From the NCBI GenBank assembly GCA_009380025.1, contig WHSP01000017.1, forward strand, positions 1-50,409: 50,409 nucleotides of DNA, in the 5' to 3' direction. This DNA is from Gemmatimonas sp. (GTDB lineage: Bacteria; Gemmatimonadota; Gemmatimonadetes; Longimicrobiales; Longimicrobiaceae). Each line of letters starts with the position of its first letter. Within the stretch, counting starts at the first letter, position 1. Shown in pieces: positions 26,460-35,138 of this stretch. The position numbers were made by a program, and so were the translations under genes. The notes under the pieces were generated by a model that saw nothing but the letters and a program-made list of their open reading frames with translations, had not been told where the DNA came from and made no database searches.

Positions 26460-26971
26460 GGACTTCGGGTTGGATCGTGTTCGCCTGTGCGATCACGATG
26501 TTCACCTGGGGCGACCTGGCCGCGCAGCAGGATACACCTCCGGATTCGGTTCGCCTCTACGGACTGACCGACGCCTCGAGCATCGCCGGAGGGGTGGTGA
26601 TTCCGGCAGGTCGATCGGTCGTCTGGACGAGTGGTACCGGCCCGCCGCTCTTCAACGAGCGGGCGCAGCCGGGAACGCAGGAGCGCTTTGGTGACACGAA
26701 GATTCAGGCCGAGGGCGTGTTGCGTCGCATCGAGGAGCAGCTCGGCGACCTGGGCCTGGCACTCGGGGATGTGGTGTACATCCGCGCCTATCTGGTACCG
26801 GACCCCCAGCTGGGAGGGATCGATACGGCAGGGTGGAACGAGGCATTCCAGGAGGTCTTCGGGACCCCGACCAATCCCACACGGCCCGCGCGCTCTACGA
26901 TCGGCGTTGCGGCGCTGGTCAATCCGGACTGGCTCATCGAGGTCGAGGCGTTCGCCGTCTATCCTGAATAG
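26456..26971 (+). CDS. Secreted RidA/YjgF-family protein
   Basis: Encodes 171 residues. A signal peptide (about 1-24, ending DLAAQQ) is fused to a RidA domain (about 35-171). The catalytic arginine region (PARSTIGVAAL) and the IEVEAFAVYP end match the imine-deaminating group, whose cytoplasmic members hydrolyse enamine/imine products of PLP enzymes. An exported version must have another substrate, perhaps a reactive carbonyl or imine in the periplasm. It starts inside the last codon of the receiver gene (overlap of 4 bases). Confidence 0.88.
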   Translation: MRTSGWIVFACAITMFTWGDLAAQQDTPPDSVRLYGLTDASSIAGGVVIPAGRSVVWTSGTGPPLFNERAQPGTQERFGDTKIQAEGVLRRIEEQLGDLGLALGDVVYIRAYLVPDPQLGGIDTAGWNEAFQEVFGTPTNPTRPARSTIGVAALVNPDWLIEVEAFAVYPE

Positions 26972-27007
26972 ATAGACAGCCAGCAATCCGTTGAGTCTTC
27001 GATCAAG

Positions 27008-27238
27008 TTACTCCTGCCCTCGCGGCTCCTTCCACCCGGCCCTTTCCCTGAGCACGCGGGCGATAGGTGAGTCTACGCCGCTGGCCATCACCACCGTCTG
27101 GTTCGCCCTCTTCACGTAGTAGTACCGGTGCAGTCCGGCGTTCTCCCTCGTTCCAAGCGCTTTCACCGCTTCCTCGATCTCGGCGGAGGCGTCGCCCGAC
27201 TTTGTCAGCACGTGGTACTCGATCCCTCGATCAGTCAC
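27008..27238 (-). CDS. Small hypothetical protein coupled to the SnoaL gene
   Basis: Encodes 76 residues from a GTG at 27238 whose bases overlap the stop of the upstream SnoaL gene (GTGA), a classic translational-coupling arrangement. The sequence is compact and charged, with a beta-turn-beta look (LHRYYYVKRANQTVVMASG). It has no membrane segment. I do not recognise a family. Its tight coupling suggests it works with the SnoaL-like protein, for example as a partner subunit. Confidence 0.6.
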   Translation of the reverse strand: MTDRGIEYHVLTKSGDASAEIEEAVKALGTRENAGLHRYYYVKRANQTVVMASGVDSPIARVLRERAGWKEPRGQE

Positions 27239-28155
27239 CGCGAAAGGCGTAGCTTGGCCGGGCCCACATCCATCTGCTGAAGCATCACGAGAACGTCTCC
27301 CTGCCACCACTCCTCGACGATCCGACTCTCATCGATCCGGAACGTGCTCATGCCGCTCCCACTGATCCGCTTGAAGGTCGGTGGAACCCCCTGGAACTCC
27401 CCGAGATGCGTCCCGCTCATCGCGAATCGAAGGGCGACGCGGTCGTCCTCGGCGACGGTATCGAGGACCTGGACCTCGAGGTCCGGAAAGGCTGTGAAGA
27501 GCGTGACGAGCACGCGTTGATACGCCTTGAGGTCGTTCGCCTGCCCGAGAGACCCACCGTGCCACCGGAAATCGTTGCTGCAGGTGTCGACTGCGGCCTG
27601 GGGATTCTGGCGATTGAGGACGTCCAGCACGAAGCGCCTGACGATCGACTTGTGCCTCTCCCGCGCGGTGCCATCGACTGTCTGCGCGTAGAGTTCGAGT
27701 GGTGCGCGGCGGTCGGGAGCATGCAACGGACTGCCGCTCACGAGCCCGAGCTGCCGCAGCAGGGTATTGCTGTCGAAGTAGCTTCGGAGCTGGCTCATCC
27801 CCTCCTCGCCAAACTCGAGCACATCGCAGAAGCGGAGCTGAACGTCCATGCCCGTGGGTGGAACGTGTCCCTGGGGGGTGAGGAGCGGACCCGTATGGCA
27901 GCCCGTCATCTCATACTCCGCGATGGCCCTGTCGCCGGCTCCGGCCACGTCGATCGAGGTCCACTGGAGGTCGGGGAAGGCCGCCGCCCAGCCCCGCATG
28001 TATTCGAGAAAGGCGCCACGGCCGCGGCCGACATCGCCTGTGGCGACATTGAGGAACAGCATGGTGTCGGGTATGCGCTCGGCGGCCTTCTCGTACTCGC
28101 CCGCAGAGAGCGCTTCGTATAGCGCGCGGACGTCAGCGGTCACATCGAGGCTCAT
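27235..28155 (-). CDS. Tandem SnoaL-like (NTF2-fold) protein
   Basis: Encodes 306 residues made of two SnoaL-like domains, about 1-150 and 165-300. Each has the family pattern: an N-terminal helix pair, an F.DL.W or FPDLEV strand (AFPDLQWTSIDV, AFPDLEVQVLDT), a GTHxG or GCHTG turn, and a final strand pair ending W..GD. SnoaL-type proteins include polyketide cyclases and many uncharacterised hydrolase-like folds; two fused copies would form an internal pseudo-dimer. No polyketide genes are nearby, so a cyclase role is not supported. Confidence 0.82.
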   Translation of the reverse strand: MSLDVTADVRALYEALSAGEYEKAAERIPDTMLFLNVATGDVGRGRGAFLEYMRGWAAAFPDLQWTSIDVAGAGDRAIAEYEMTGCHTGPLLTPQGHVPPTGMDVQLRFCDVLEFGEEGMSQLRSYFDSNTLLRQLGLVSGSPLHAPDRRAPLELYAQTVDGTARERHKSIVRRFVLDVLNRQNPQAAVDTCSNDFRWHGGSLGQANDLKAYQRVLVTLFTAFPDLEVQVLDTVAEDDRVALRFAMSGTHLGEFQGVPPTFKRISGSGMSTFRIDESRIVEEWWQGDVLVMLQQMDVGPAKLRLSR

Positions 28156-28473
28156 GCGACTCTCTCGAGGGTGAAGGTGTGGCGACGGCGCGGGGCCGCG
28201 GCAACCTCGCCGATCATCCGGTCGAGGGGACTCTCCAGACAGCAGGAGTAGTGCCTGCCGAGGGTGGAACGAAGGTCGCCGCGTCGAGGGCGTGGAGCTT
28301 GCTACACCGTGGGCGCTTCTCTCTCATGGGCCGCCGGCCATTCGTTTCGGCCATTCGTTTCGGTTGCGACCACCGAGGGAAGCCGGTATCCTCCGAGATT
28401 CTGTCCCTGATGCAGGCGTGGCTGCGGCTGCGCGGCACGGCGGTTACTGGCCTCACGAACGGCGCCGATCCGT
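28156..28473. other. Divergent gap between SnoaL and kinase genes
   Basis: These 318 bases separate divergent genes and presumably hold their promoters. I see a local direct repeat (GGCCATTCGTTTCGGCCATTCGTTTCGG, two 14-base copies, at about 28336-28363), but no gene or convincing promoter boxes. Confidence 0.4.
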
Positions 28474-30138
28474 TTGACCGGAAAGATGGAAAGCTCCGAT
28501 CTGGAACGTCTGGGACGGTTGATGCTCGAGGAACGACCTGGTGCCTCTCCGCTCGAGGTCCTCCTGCGGGTGATGCCGGCCGGCGCTCTGCTGGCCGAGG
28601 CGCCGGACGGCCGCATCGTCCTCGCCAATCCGCAAATGGAGAAGGTGTTGAGGATGGAGCTCGAGGCGGGGACGGCCGCGCCCGCCCTGAAGGGGTTCCA
28701 CGACGACGGCACCGAGTACACGCCGGAGGAGTGGCCGCTCGTCCGGGCACTCTCGCGAGGAGAGGCCGTCTCCGACGAGGAGATCGAGCTCGTACGCGGT
28801 GACGGCAGTCACGCGGTCGTCCGTGCCAGTGCGACTCCACTCTGCGATGAATCAGGCGAGGTGGTGGGCGCGGTGCTCACCTGCCTCGACATCAGCGAGC
28901 AGCGGCGGCGCTACACATCTCGAAAGTTCATTTCCGACGCGGGTGCTCTGCTTTCCTCGAGCCTCGACCCGGTCACGACGCTCCGTAATATCGCCCGACT
29001 GGCCGTGCCGACCCTCGCGGATTGGTGTACGATCGATCTGATCGACAGCGAAGGTCAGATCGAGAGAGTTGCGGTCGAGCACATCGACCGACGTAAGGCG
29101 CGGGCGGCGACGGAGCTCGCCAAACGCCACCCTCCGTCACAAACGGCTCCCGTGGGCGTGGCGAAGGCGATTCGTCGCGGAAAATCAGAGCTCATCCGGG
29201 ATGTGACTTCAACGTTTCTGGACGAGCTCGCACAGGGGCCCCGACATCGTAAGCTGCTCGAAGAGCTAGGGATCCGATCCTTGATGATGGTCCCGCTGAT
29301 CGCCCGCAGTGGCCCTCTGGGCGCCATCACCTTCGTTTCGGCAGAGTCCGGGCGGCTCTACTCACTGGAGGAGCTCGAGATGGCTGAGGAACTCGCGGCG
29401 CGTGCCGCTCTCGCCATCGAGAACTCGCGCTTGTTTCACGAGTCGCAGGCGGCGAGCGAAGCCAAGTCGGACTTCCTCGCCGTGATGTCCCATGAGCTGC
29501 GAACGCCCCTCACGGCCATTATCGGGTACGCGGAGCTGCTTCAGCTCGGAGTCCCGGAGCCGGTTACCTCCCGTCAGCACGAGCAGGCCGAGCGGATCGA
29601 AGTCTCCGCTCGCCACCTCCTACAACTCATCGAAGAGATCCTCACCCTCGTTACCCTTGATTCCGGCGAGAGCAAGCTGAGGAACGAAAGGGTCGACGTG
29701 ATCGAACTCCTTCATCGCGCCTCATCGATCATCGAGCCCATGGCGCGGTTCAAGGACCTTCCCGTACGCGTCGGCTACCCCCAAGGGGAGACGCTCCTTC
29801 ACTCAGATCCTGACAAACTCCTCCAGATTCTGCTGAACCTGCTGTCGAACGCGGTGAAGTTTACCGAGACGGGAGAGGTCCGGCTCGTCGGGCGAGTCGC
29901 AGGGGACTCGTTCGTGTTCGAAGTGATCGATACCGGGATCGGGATGGACGCCGACCACTTGTATCGGATCTTCGACCCTTTCTGGCAGGTCGAACGTCCG
30001 ATCACTCGGCGCGCAGGAGGGACCGGATTGGGACTGACAATCAGTCGGCGGCTGGCCGATCTCGTCGGAGCGGAGATCGACGTCGAGAGCACCCCGAATC
30101 AGGGAAGCACCTTCAAGCTGATCGTGCCACTGGACTAG
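28474..30138 (+). CDS. PAS-GAF sensor histidine kinase
   Basis: Encodes 554 residues from a TTG at 28474; an ATG four codons later (28486) is an alternative. Order: PAS (about 25-142), GAF (about 160-320), HisKA with phospho-acceptor His340 (MSHELRTPL), and HATPase (about 440-553) with N-box (NLLSNAVKF), G1 DTGIG (486-490) and G2 GGTGLGL (515-521). No transmembrane helix, so it senses a cytoplasmic signal. It has no receiver or adjacent regulator and is therefore an orphan kinase; the lone receiver at 26046 is one candidate partner. Its stop codon lies in the hairpin shared with the next, convergent gene. Confidence 0.92.
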   Translation: MTGKMESSDLERLGRLMLEERPGASPLEVLLRVMPAGALLAEAPDGRIVLANPQMEKVLRMELEAGTAAPALKGFHDDGTEYTPEEWPLVRALSRGEAVSDEEIELVRGDGSHAVVRASATPLCDESGEVVGAVLTCLDISEQRRRYTSRKFISDAGALLSSSLDPVTTLRNIARLAVPTLADWCTIDLIDSEGQIERVAVEHIDRRKARAATELAKRHPPSQTAPVGVAKAIRRGKSELIRDVTSTFLDELAQGPRHRKLLEELGIRSLMMVPLIARSGPLGAITFVSAESGRLYSLEELEMAEELAARAALAIENSRLFHESQAASEAKSDFLAVMSHELRTPLTAIIGYAELLQLGVPEPVTSRQHEQAERIEVSARHLLQLIEEILTLVTLDSGESKLRNERVDVIELLHRASSIIEPMARFKDLPVRVGYPQGETLLHSDPDKLLQILLNLLSNAVKFTETGEVRLVGRVAGDSFVFEVIDTGIGMDADHLYRIFDPFWQVERPITRRAGGTGLGLTISRRLADLVGAEIDVESTPNQGSTFKLIVPLD

Positions 30139-30169
30139 AAGGCTGTTGAAAAACAGGCTGCGCTTCTAG
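30135..30169. repeat. Copy of the dispersed repeat forming a hairpin between convergent genes
   Basis: The 7-base arms CTAGAAG (30135-30141) and CTTCTAG (30163-30169) flank an inner hairpin CTGTT-GAAA-AACAG. The stop codons of both convergent genes (30136-30138 plus strand, 30166-30168 minus strand) lie inside the outer arms. Bases 30137-30163 match 50347-50373 at 25 of 27 positions. It may serve as a bidirectional terminator, although no T tract follows. Confidence 0.6.
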
Positions 30170-31614
30170 TTGACATCCGCGGGATCCACGTACGTCTCGA
30201 AGAACCCCTCCAGCTCGCGAGGCGGCTGTCCCGCCTCGGTCACGGTCGCCAACCCCCGCATCTGGACGAAGTACCGGGCAACTGAGCGGTGCATGTCGGT
30301 GATGTGACGGTCGTGCACGTCGATCCTGACGGCGAGGCCACGTCGTGAATCCTCGAAAAGCAGTTCGGTCGGGACCTGGAGCTCGACGCCGTCGACCTCG
30401 ACGGCCTCCGCCTCCGTGACGTCGAGCCTTTCAGGACGGAACACGCCGCGCACGCCGGCGCCATCGACGAGGTAGGCGAAGAGGCCGGGATCGGGTTCCC
30501 CGGGCGCGGCGACGCTCCCGTAGAGAAGGCTTACGGTCTGGTCCGAAGCTGCCCCCCACTCCCAGGCAACGTTCCGCCAGACGCCCCAGTTGTGGTCGTG
30601 ATAGGCGGGTGCGTCGCTCAGGATGTCGCAGATCGGGCCGGCTGCGGAAGGAACGCAGATTCGGCCATTGGCGGTTCCCGAAAGTGCAGGCACGACGTAG
30701 CCAGAGACCAGGTCGCCTCCGCCGATCTCCGTGGGCGGGAAAATGTGGTTGGGCGATGGGCTGATGCGGAGCTCGAGCTCCGCACCTTCGATCGATCCGG
30801 TGAGGGTATAGGCGCCGCCCGTCTGGCTGACGGAGATCCCCGGAGAGAGGACGAGGCCTGCCCGCGCGGTATCGAACTCGATCGTCGTATCTGGAAAGTT
30901 GTGGGTGTAGGAACGATGGACGCCGTCGGCGGAACGGGAGGTGAGAAGTAGCTGGCCACCCCATTCGCCCGGTTCACCGACACGTCCGCCGATCATGTAG
31001 GTGAGGTAGACCCATCGGTTCGAATCGATGAGGATGTTGAAATAGTGCCATTCGGCCCAGGTGGAGTCCCCCAGTGCCGCGCCGTACGGACGGTGGAATG
31101 AGTCGATTTCGTCGTAGAGCTGGCCGGGCTCGGGCTCCGCCCAGCGGCGGTCCGCATCGCTATCCGACCAGGATCCGGCGATGAGGTCAGGTGCGCCGCC
31201 CACGGCGGCCGAACGGCTCGGGATCTCACCCGTAGCTATCGCAGGCAACTCCCTACCGCCACGAGAGATGTGAACGATGCGCGAGTCCACGAGCGGGCTG
31301 GCCGCTTCGACGCCGAAGGAGTCTCGTCCACGGGGCGATTCGAGAACCTGCCGCTGGATGAAACGTGCCTGTTCCAGTCCGAGGAAGAGCGCGCTGGTTC
31401 CCCCGGCCTTCAGCATTTCGGGGGTGATCCCAGCCGGAACGACGATGAGGTCACCGCCACCGACCAGGGACCGATCCCGTGCCTGGGTAAGCATCGCTTC
31501 GCCGACGGCGAGGAGCACGACCATGACGGCTACTCCGAGCGCGTAGCCACAGAGCAGAAAGGCGAAGCGACCCGGTCGGTGGCGAATCTCGGAAAAAACG
31601 ATTCGACCAATCAT
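30166..31614 (-). CDS. MacB-type permease N-terminus fused to AttH/CrtC-like lipocalin domain
   Basis: Encodes 482 residues. Residues 1-135 resemble the start of a FtsX/MacB permease (one helix about 16-42, then the beginning of the periplasmic domain). Residues about 165-482 are the two-part lipocalin fold of AttH and carotenoid 1,2-hydratase (CrtC), with WAEWHYFNI and the diagnostic YHDHNWG. In AttEFGH systems the AttH protein works with an ABC permease; here it is anchored by a permease-like segment. It starts in a 4-base overlap with the ATPase gene. The reaction is unknown: carotenoid genes are absent, and lipid or hydrophobic cargo handling is the likelier role. Confidence 0.85.
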   Translation of the reverse strand: MIGRIVFSEIRHRPGRFAFLLCGYALGVAVMVVLLAVGEAMLTQARDRSLVGGGDLIVVPAGITPEMLKAGGTSALFLGLEQARFIQRQVLESPRGRDSFGVEAASPLVDSRIVHISRGGRELPAIATGEIPSRSAAVGGAPDLIAGSWSDSDADRRWAEPEPGQLYDEIDSFHRPYGAALGDSTWAEWHYFNILIDSNRWVYLTYMIGGRVGEPGEWGGQLLLTSRSADGVHRSYTHNFPDTTIEFDTARAGLVLSPGISVSQTGGAYTLTGSIEGAELELRISPSPNHIFPPTEIGGGDLVSGYVVPALSGTANGRICVPSAAGPICDILSDAPAYHDHNWGVWRNVAWEWGAASDQTVSLLYGSVAAPGEPDPGLFAYLVDGAGVRGVFRPERLDVTEAEAVEVDGVELQVPTELLFEDSRRGLAVRIDVHDRHITDMHRSVARYFVQMRGLATVTEAGQPPRELEGFFETYVDPADVN

Positions 31615-32378
31615 CGTGCGGGTCTCCCGTCCGATACGATGCGGCCATCGGACATCTCGATCACGCGCCTCGCGCGCCGGGCGATTTCCGGGTCATGGGT
31701 AACCGTCAGCAGCGTCGTCCCATGTGCGTTGAGACTCGAGAATAGCTCGAGGATCTGGGCGCTGGTGCGGCTGTCCAACTCGCCCGTGGGTTCGTCTGCG
31801 AATACGACGTCGGGCTGATTTGCCACGGCGCGGGCGATCGCGACCCGCTGCTGTTCCCCGCCGGACAGCTGAGGCGGTCGATGATCCGTACGTCCTCCGA
31901 GGCCCACGAAGTCGAGGAGCTCACGGCTTCGCTGGCGTCGGTCCCTTCTCGCCACTCCTGCCTCGGCCATCGGGAGCTCGATGTTTTCGGCCGCCGTGAG
32001 GACCGGAAGGAGATGAAAGCGTTGAAACACGAAGCCCACACGGAGGAGCCGGAGGCGGGCGCGGGCTCGTTCATCGAGCCGTCCGAGGTCGTTGCCCAGG
32101 AGCTCCACCGTGCCGGCCGTGGGAGCGTCGATTCCCGCGAGCACATTCAGTAGGGTACTCTTGCCGCACCCGGAGGGACCCACGATCGCGGTCCACTCGC
32201 AAGACGCGACGACGACGTCCACGCCTCGGAGTGCCGCTACGCCTCCCTCTTCCGATGAGCTACGTCCGTAGACCTTCTGGACACCGCTCGCCCGGATGAC
32301 GACCTCGACCGGGTCGGCGAGATTCGACGCGGCTCGGCCTCGCTCCAAAGCGTCAGGGAGTCGCCCGGCTCTACTCAT
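31611..32378 (-). CDS. ABC transporter ATPase (LolD/MacB/AttE type)
   Basis: Encodes 255 residues. Walker A GPSGCGKST (67-75), Q-loop Gln119, signature LSGGE (171-175), Walker B VVFADEPTG (191-199) and H-loop His228 are all present. DEPTGELD is typical of the LolD/MacB/FtsE group that pairs with FtsX-like permeases, which is what flanks it. These complexes push substrates from the inner membrane or periplasm outward rather than transport them through a channel. The ATG overlaps the permease stop by one base (TGATG). The first 20 residues form a non-conserved extension. Confidence 0.93.
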   Translation of the reverse strand: MSRAGRLPDALERGRAASNLADPVEVVIRASGVQKVYGRSSSEEGGVAALRGVDVVVASCEWTAIVGPSGCGKSTLLNVLAGIDAPTAGTVELLGNDLGRLDERARARLRLLRVGFVFQRFHLLPVLTAAENIELPMAEAGVARRDRRQRSRELLDFVGLGGRTDHRPPQLSGGEQQRVAIARAVANQPDVVFADEPTGELDSRTSAQILELFSSLNAHGTTLLTVTHDPEIARRARRVIEMSDGRIVSDGRPAR

Positions 32379-33556
32379 CAGTCCGCCTCCTCGCGAAGGG
32401 CCGAGCCGAGGGGCGCCCGGAGCGCCTGGGCGCCGGGTATGACCCCGACGAGGGCACCGATCCCAACCATCAACGTGATCGCCAGGGCGACCGAGATCCC
32501 ATCGAAGACGAAGAACGATACCCGTGCGGGAATGCCCGGGAAGGTGAGAAGGATCTGATCGAGCCGACGGGCCATCCAGAGGCCGATCGGGAGACCGAGG
32601 AGTGCGCCGCCGGCCGAGAGCGCGAGGCCTTCCACGACGATTCCAATTTGCACGCGATGCCCGGCCACACCGATAGCGCGAAGGGTTGCGATCTCACCGA
32701 AGCGCTCGCGGACGCCGATCGTGACGATGGTCGCCACCAGCAGGGTGGCGACGCCGAACGAAATCGAGCCGAGAATCGTGGAGAGCTGCCGAAAGTAGGC
32801 GAGCCGCTGGTCGAGTGCGGCGGTGAGATCGCGCGTCGAATAGGCGGAGAGTTCCGGAGCGGCTGCGGAGATCCTTTCGACCAATGCTTCCTCGTCGGCG
32901 TCGGCGGCCGGCGCCACGGCGAAGAGGGAGACCTCGTCCGATCGACCCGTGATCTCCTGGAGTCGTGCTAACGGGAGGGCAACCGAGCGTTCGCCCGCAT
33001 AATTGAAAAGGAAGTCTCCGACCCCGCTGATTCGGTAGGATGCGGAGCCACGGGGACGGCCGAGGGCGACGTCCAGCTCGACCGCGAGCGAGACCGTATC
33101 TCCGACGCTGATGCCCAACGCCTCCGCCAGCGGTCCGCTCACCACGATTTCATCATCCCCCGGCTCCTCTCCTTCAACGAGGAGGTAGAGCATTTGGGCC
33201 GCCGGGTCGATTCCGCTGGTGAAGAGGGGCTCACTCGCAGAGTCGCTGCGGACGAGATAGAGTTGCGCGCCCAACACCGGGGCCACCGAGCGAACGCCCG
33301 GCACCTCCCGCAGTTGCTGCGACACCGCGGCCGCCTCGGAAATACCGGCTTCGCTGTCGAAAGGGAGGGTTCCAGCCGGCGTTACGCGAACGGGATAACC
33401 CTGTGCCCGCGTCAGCGCCGCGAACGAATGCGTCAGGCCCGACGCCAACATCGTCATGTCCACCAAGAGCGCAGAGGAGACGCCGATTCCGGCGAGGGCC
33501 AACAGGGTGCGGCCACGATGGTGAAGGAGCCCACGCAGAGACGCCCTGACGATCAT
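32378..33556 (-). CDS. FtsX-like ABC permease (complete)
   Basis: Encodes 392 residues with the full MacB/LolC layout: one N-terminal helix (about 15-40), a periplasmic domain (about 45-255), then three helices (about 265-290, 305-335, 350-380) with the FtsX motif VRERFGEIATLRAIGV. It is the permease for the adjoining ATPase. It overlaps the genes on both sides (4 bases upstream, 1 base downstream), so the four-gene unit is an operon. The substrate is unknown. Confidence 0.92.
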   Translation of the reverse strand: MIVRASLRGLLHHRGRTLLALAGIGVSSALLVDMTMLASGLTHSFAALTRAQGYPVRVTPAGTLPFDSEAGISEAAAVSQQLREVPGVRSVAPVLGAQLYLVRSDSASEPLFTSGIDPAAQMLYLLVEGEEPGDDEIVVSGPLAEALGISVGDTVSLAVELDVALGRPRGSASYRISGVGDFLFNYAGERSVALPLARLQEITGRSDEVSLFAVAPAADADEEALVERISAAAPELSAYSTRDLTAALDQRLAYFRQLSTILGSISFGVATLLVATIVTIGVRERFGEIATLRAIGVAGHRVQIGIVVEGLALSAGGALLGLPIGLWMARRLDQILLTFPGIPARVSFFVFDGISVALAITLMVGIGALVGVIPGAQALRAPLGSALREEAD

Positions 33557-34356
33557 CGCTCGCCGAGTCGTTGTGGGGGTACCCGGACGATCCTGACCGC
33601 AGCTAAACCGCCGGCGATAAGGCCCAATGCGACGCCCAGACTTGCGGCCACAACCACGATTCGCGGGGAGAGGATTGCAAATCGAAGCGTCGTATCATAG
33701 TACGCCCCGAAGTAGGTGTTGACGCCGAACGTCAACACCGCCCCCATGGCGACCCCCAGCACGCTCGCGACAGCAGCGATGAGGACGGCCTCGGCCACGA
33801 CCGCGGAAACGATCGTGCGGCGGGAGACGCCGATCAGACGCATCGTCCGCACGTCCGGACGGCGCCCGTCGACCCGGATCACCATCAGGCAGAGCAGGAA
33901 GATCCCACTCGCCAGCAGGGTCACCAGGCCGATGGCGTCATGGAAGCGACTGACGACCCGAAATGTCGTACTCGATCGGTCAGCCAGCGTCACCGATTCG
34001 TATACCTGAGTGCCGAATGCGAGCGACTCCACCCAACGCGCCGTTGCCTCCGGATCGGCCCCGGACCGCAATTCGATTGCGAAACGATCCACCCGATCGT
34101 GATCCGGCAGCATCTGCTCGAGATCCGGTAGATGGAATCGGACTTCGTAGTCGTTGCGCGCGATCCGGTTCGGGTCAGGCGCTCGCTCGAAGATCCCCGC
34201 TACCACGAACGCTCGCTCGGCGGTTCCGCCCAACACCCTCGCAATCACGGTATCGCCGACGCTGGCCGGCAGTTCCTCGGCCAGGCGGCGCTCGACCAGG
34301 ATTCCAGGGTCCACGGGAAGGGGAAGCAGCAGAACCCCGAGAAGCGCGATGAACAT
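33553..34356 (-). CDS. FtsX-like ABC permease lacking its N-terminal part
   Basis: Encodes 267 residues, about 120 short of a complete FtsX-type permease. It begins in the middle of the periplasmic domain (DPGILVERRLAEELPASVGD) after a short hydrophobic start (MFIALLGVLLLPLP). It continues with the rest of that domain and the three C-terminal helices, including DVRTMRLIGVSRRT. The first transmembrane helix and roughly the first 100 residues are missing; an in-frame stop lies just upstream near 34383. Either this is a 5'-truncated gene or the short hydrophobic start acts as a replacement anchor. It is the first gene of the operon. Confidence 0.75.
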   Translation of the reverse strand: MFIALLGVLLLPLPVDPGILVERRLAEELPASVGDTVIARVLGGTAERAFVVAGIFERAPDPNRIARNDYEVRFHLPDLEQMLPDHDRVDRFAIELRSGADPEATARWVESLAFGTQVYESVTLADRSSTTFRVVSRFHDAIGLVTLLASGIFLLCLMVIRVDGRRPDVRTMRLIGVSRRTIVSAVVAEAVLIAAVASVLGVAMGAVLTFGVNTYFGAYYDTTLRFAILSPRIVVVAASLGVALGLIAGGLAAVRIVRVPPQRLGER

Positions 34357-34430
34357 CTGGTTAGGGGGCTTTGACGAACGTCAAGACGGAGCGGGTTCGA
34401 GCGGCGGGCCCGCTTCGCCCTTACCGTGGT

Positions 34431-35123
34431 TCAGCGAAAAATCGCTTCGCAGACGGTGTCGGTATCAGAGAGATCGGGGAACAGGTGGTCGGGATTGCAG
34501 TTGGCGAGCTGGTCCAACGGATACGTGCCGGTCGCGACAGCGATCGTGCGAACACCCAGGTGCTCTCCGCAACTGATATCGAAGGGCGTATCGCCGACGA
34601 TGACCACGGACTTGCCCTCGAAAGTCCGTCCGAAGGTAGCCTTCGCTCGGGCCACGGCGATGGCTGGGAGCTCGCAGCGGTCGTGATGGTCGGAGCCGAA
34701 GGCGCCGACGCGAAAACGATCGAACTCGATGCCGGCCGAGGTTAGCTTGAGTTCGGCACCCGCGCGGACGTTACCGGTGAGGAGCCCGAGCACAGCCTCG
34801 TTGGGAACCGAGTCGACTCGGTCGAGAAGCTGACGCACCCCCGGGTAGAGCGTAGCGTCGACGGCTCGAAACTCGGCGGCGAGCAACGACGCATAGCGAT
34901 CCCAGAACGAATCGAGGCCGTGGTCTATCTGGCCGTCCTCTATCCCTGCCAGTCGAAGGAGGTCCCGTGCGATCTGGGGATCGGTGCGACCCGCGAACGA
35001 ATAGCCGTCCTCGGGTCCGTCGGTGGCGAACGTCTCGCGCAGGGCCCTACGGAATGCTCGAGGGGCGGCGCCGCGGGAGCTCAGGATCGTTCCGTCGACA
35101 TCGAACAGAACCAGCCGATTCAT
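34431..35123 (-). CDS. HAD-superfamily hydrolase (phosphoglycolate phosphatase-like)
   Basis: Encodes 230 residues of HAD subfamily IA. Motif I is DVDGT (nucleophile Asp8, acid/base Asp10), motif II LLTGN, motif III a lysine in the AKATFG region, and motif IV VIVGDTPFD. A helical cap (about 16-90) lies between motifs I and II. Such enzymes dephosphorylate small metabolites like 2-phosphoglycolate or beta-phosphoglucose; the exact substrate cannot be read from sequence. It ends 74 bases before the start of the permease operon on the same strand. Confidence 0.9.
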   Translation of the reverse strand: MNRLVLFDVDGTILSSRGAAPRAFRRALRETFATDGPEDGYSFAGRTDPQIARDLLRLAGIEDGQIDHGLDSFWDRYASLLAAEFRAVDATLYPGVRQLLDRVDSVPNEAVLGLLTGNVRAGAELKLTSAGIEFDRFRVGAFGSDHHDRCELPAIAVARAKATFGRTFEGKSVVIVGDTPFDISCGEHLGVRTIAVATGTYPLDQLANCNPDHLFPDLSDTDTVCEAIFR

Positions 35124-35138
35124 CGACTCGCCGGGAGG

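Noticed and set aside
27235-28155. Polyketide cyclase role for the SnoaL protein
   Set aside because: No polyketide synthase or tailoring genes in the window; the fold is used for many functions.
30166-31614. Annotation as a carotenoid hydratase (CrtC)
   Set aside because: The shared lipocalin fold and YHDHNWG also define AttH, and the ABC-operon context favours that; there are no carotenoid genes nearby.
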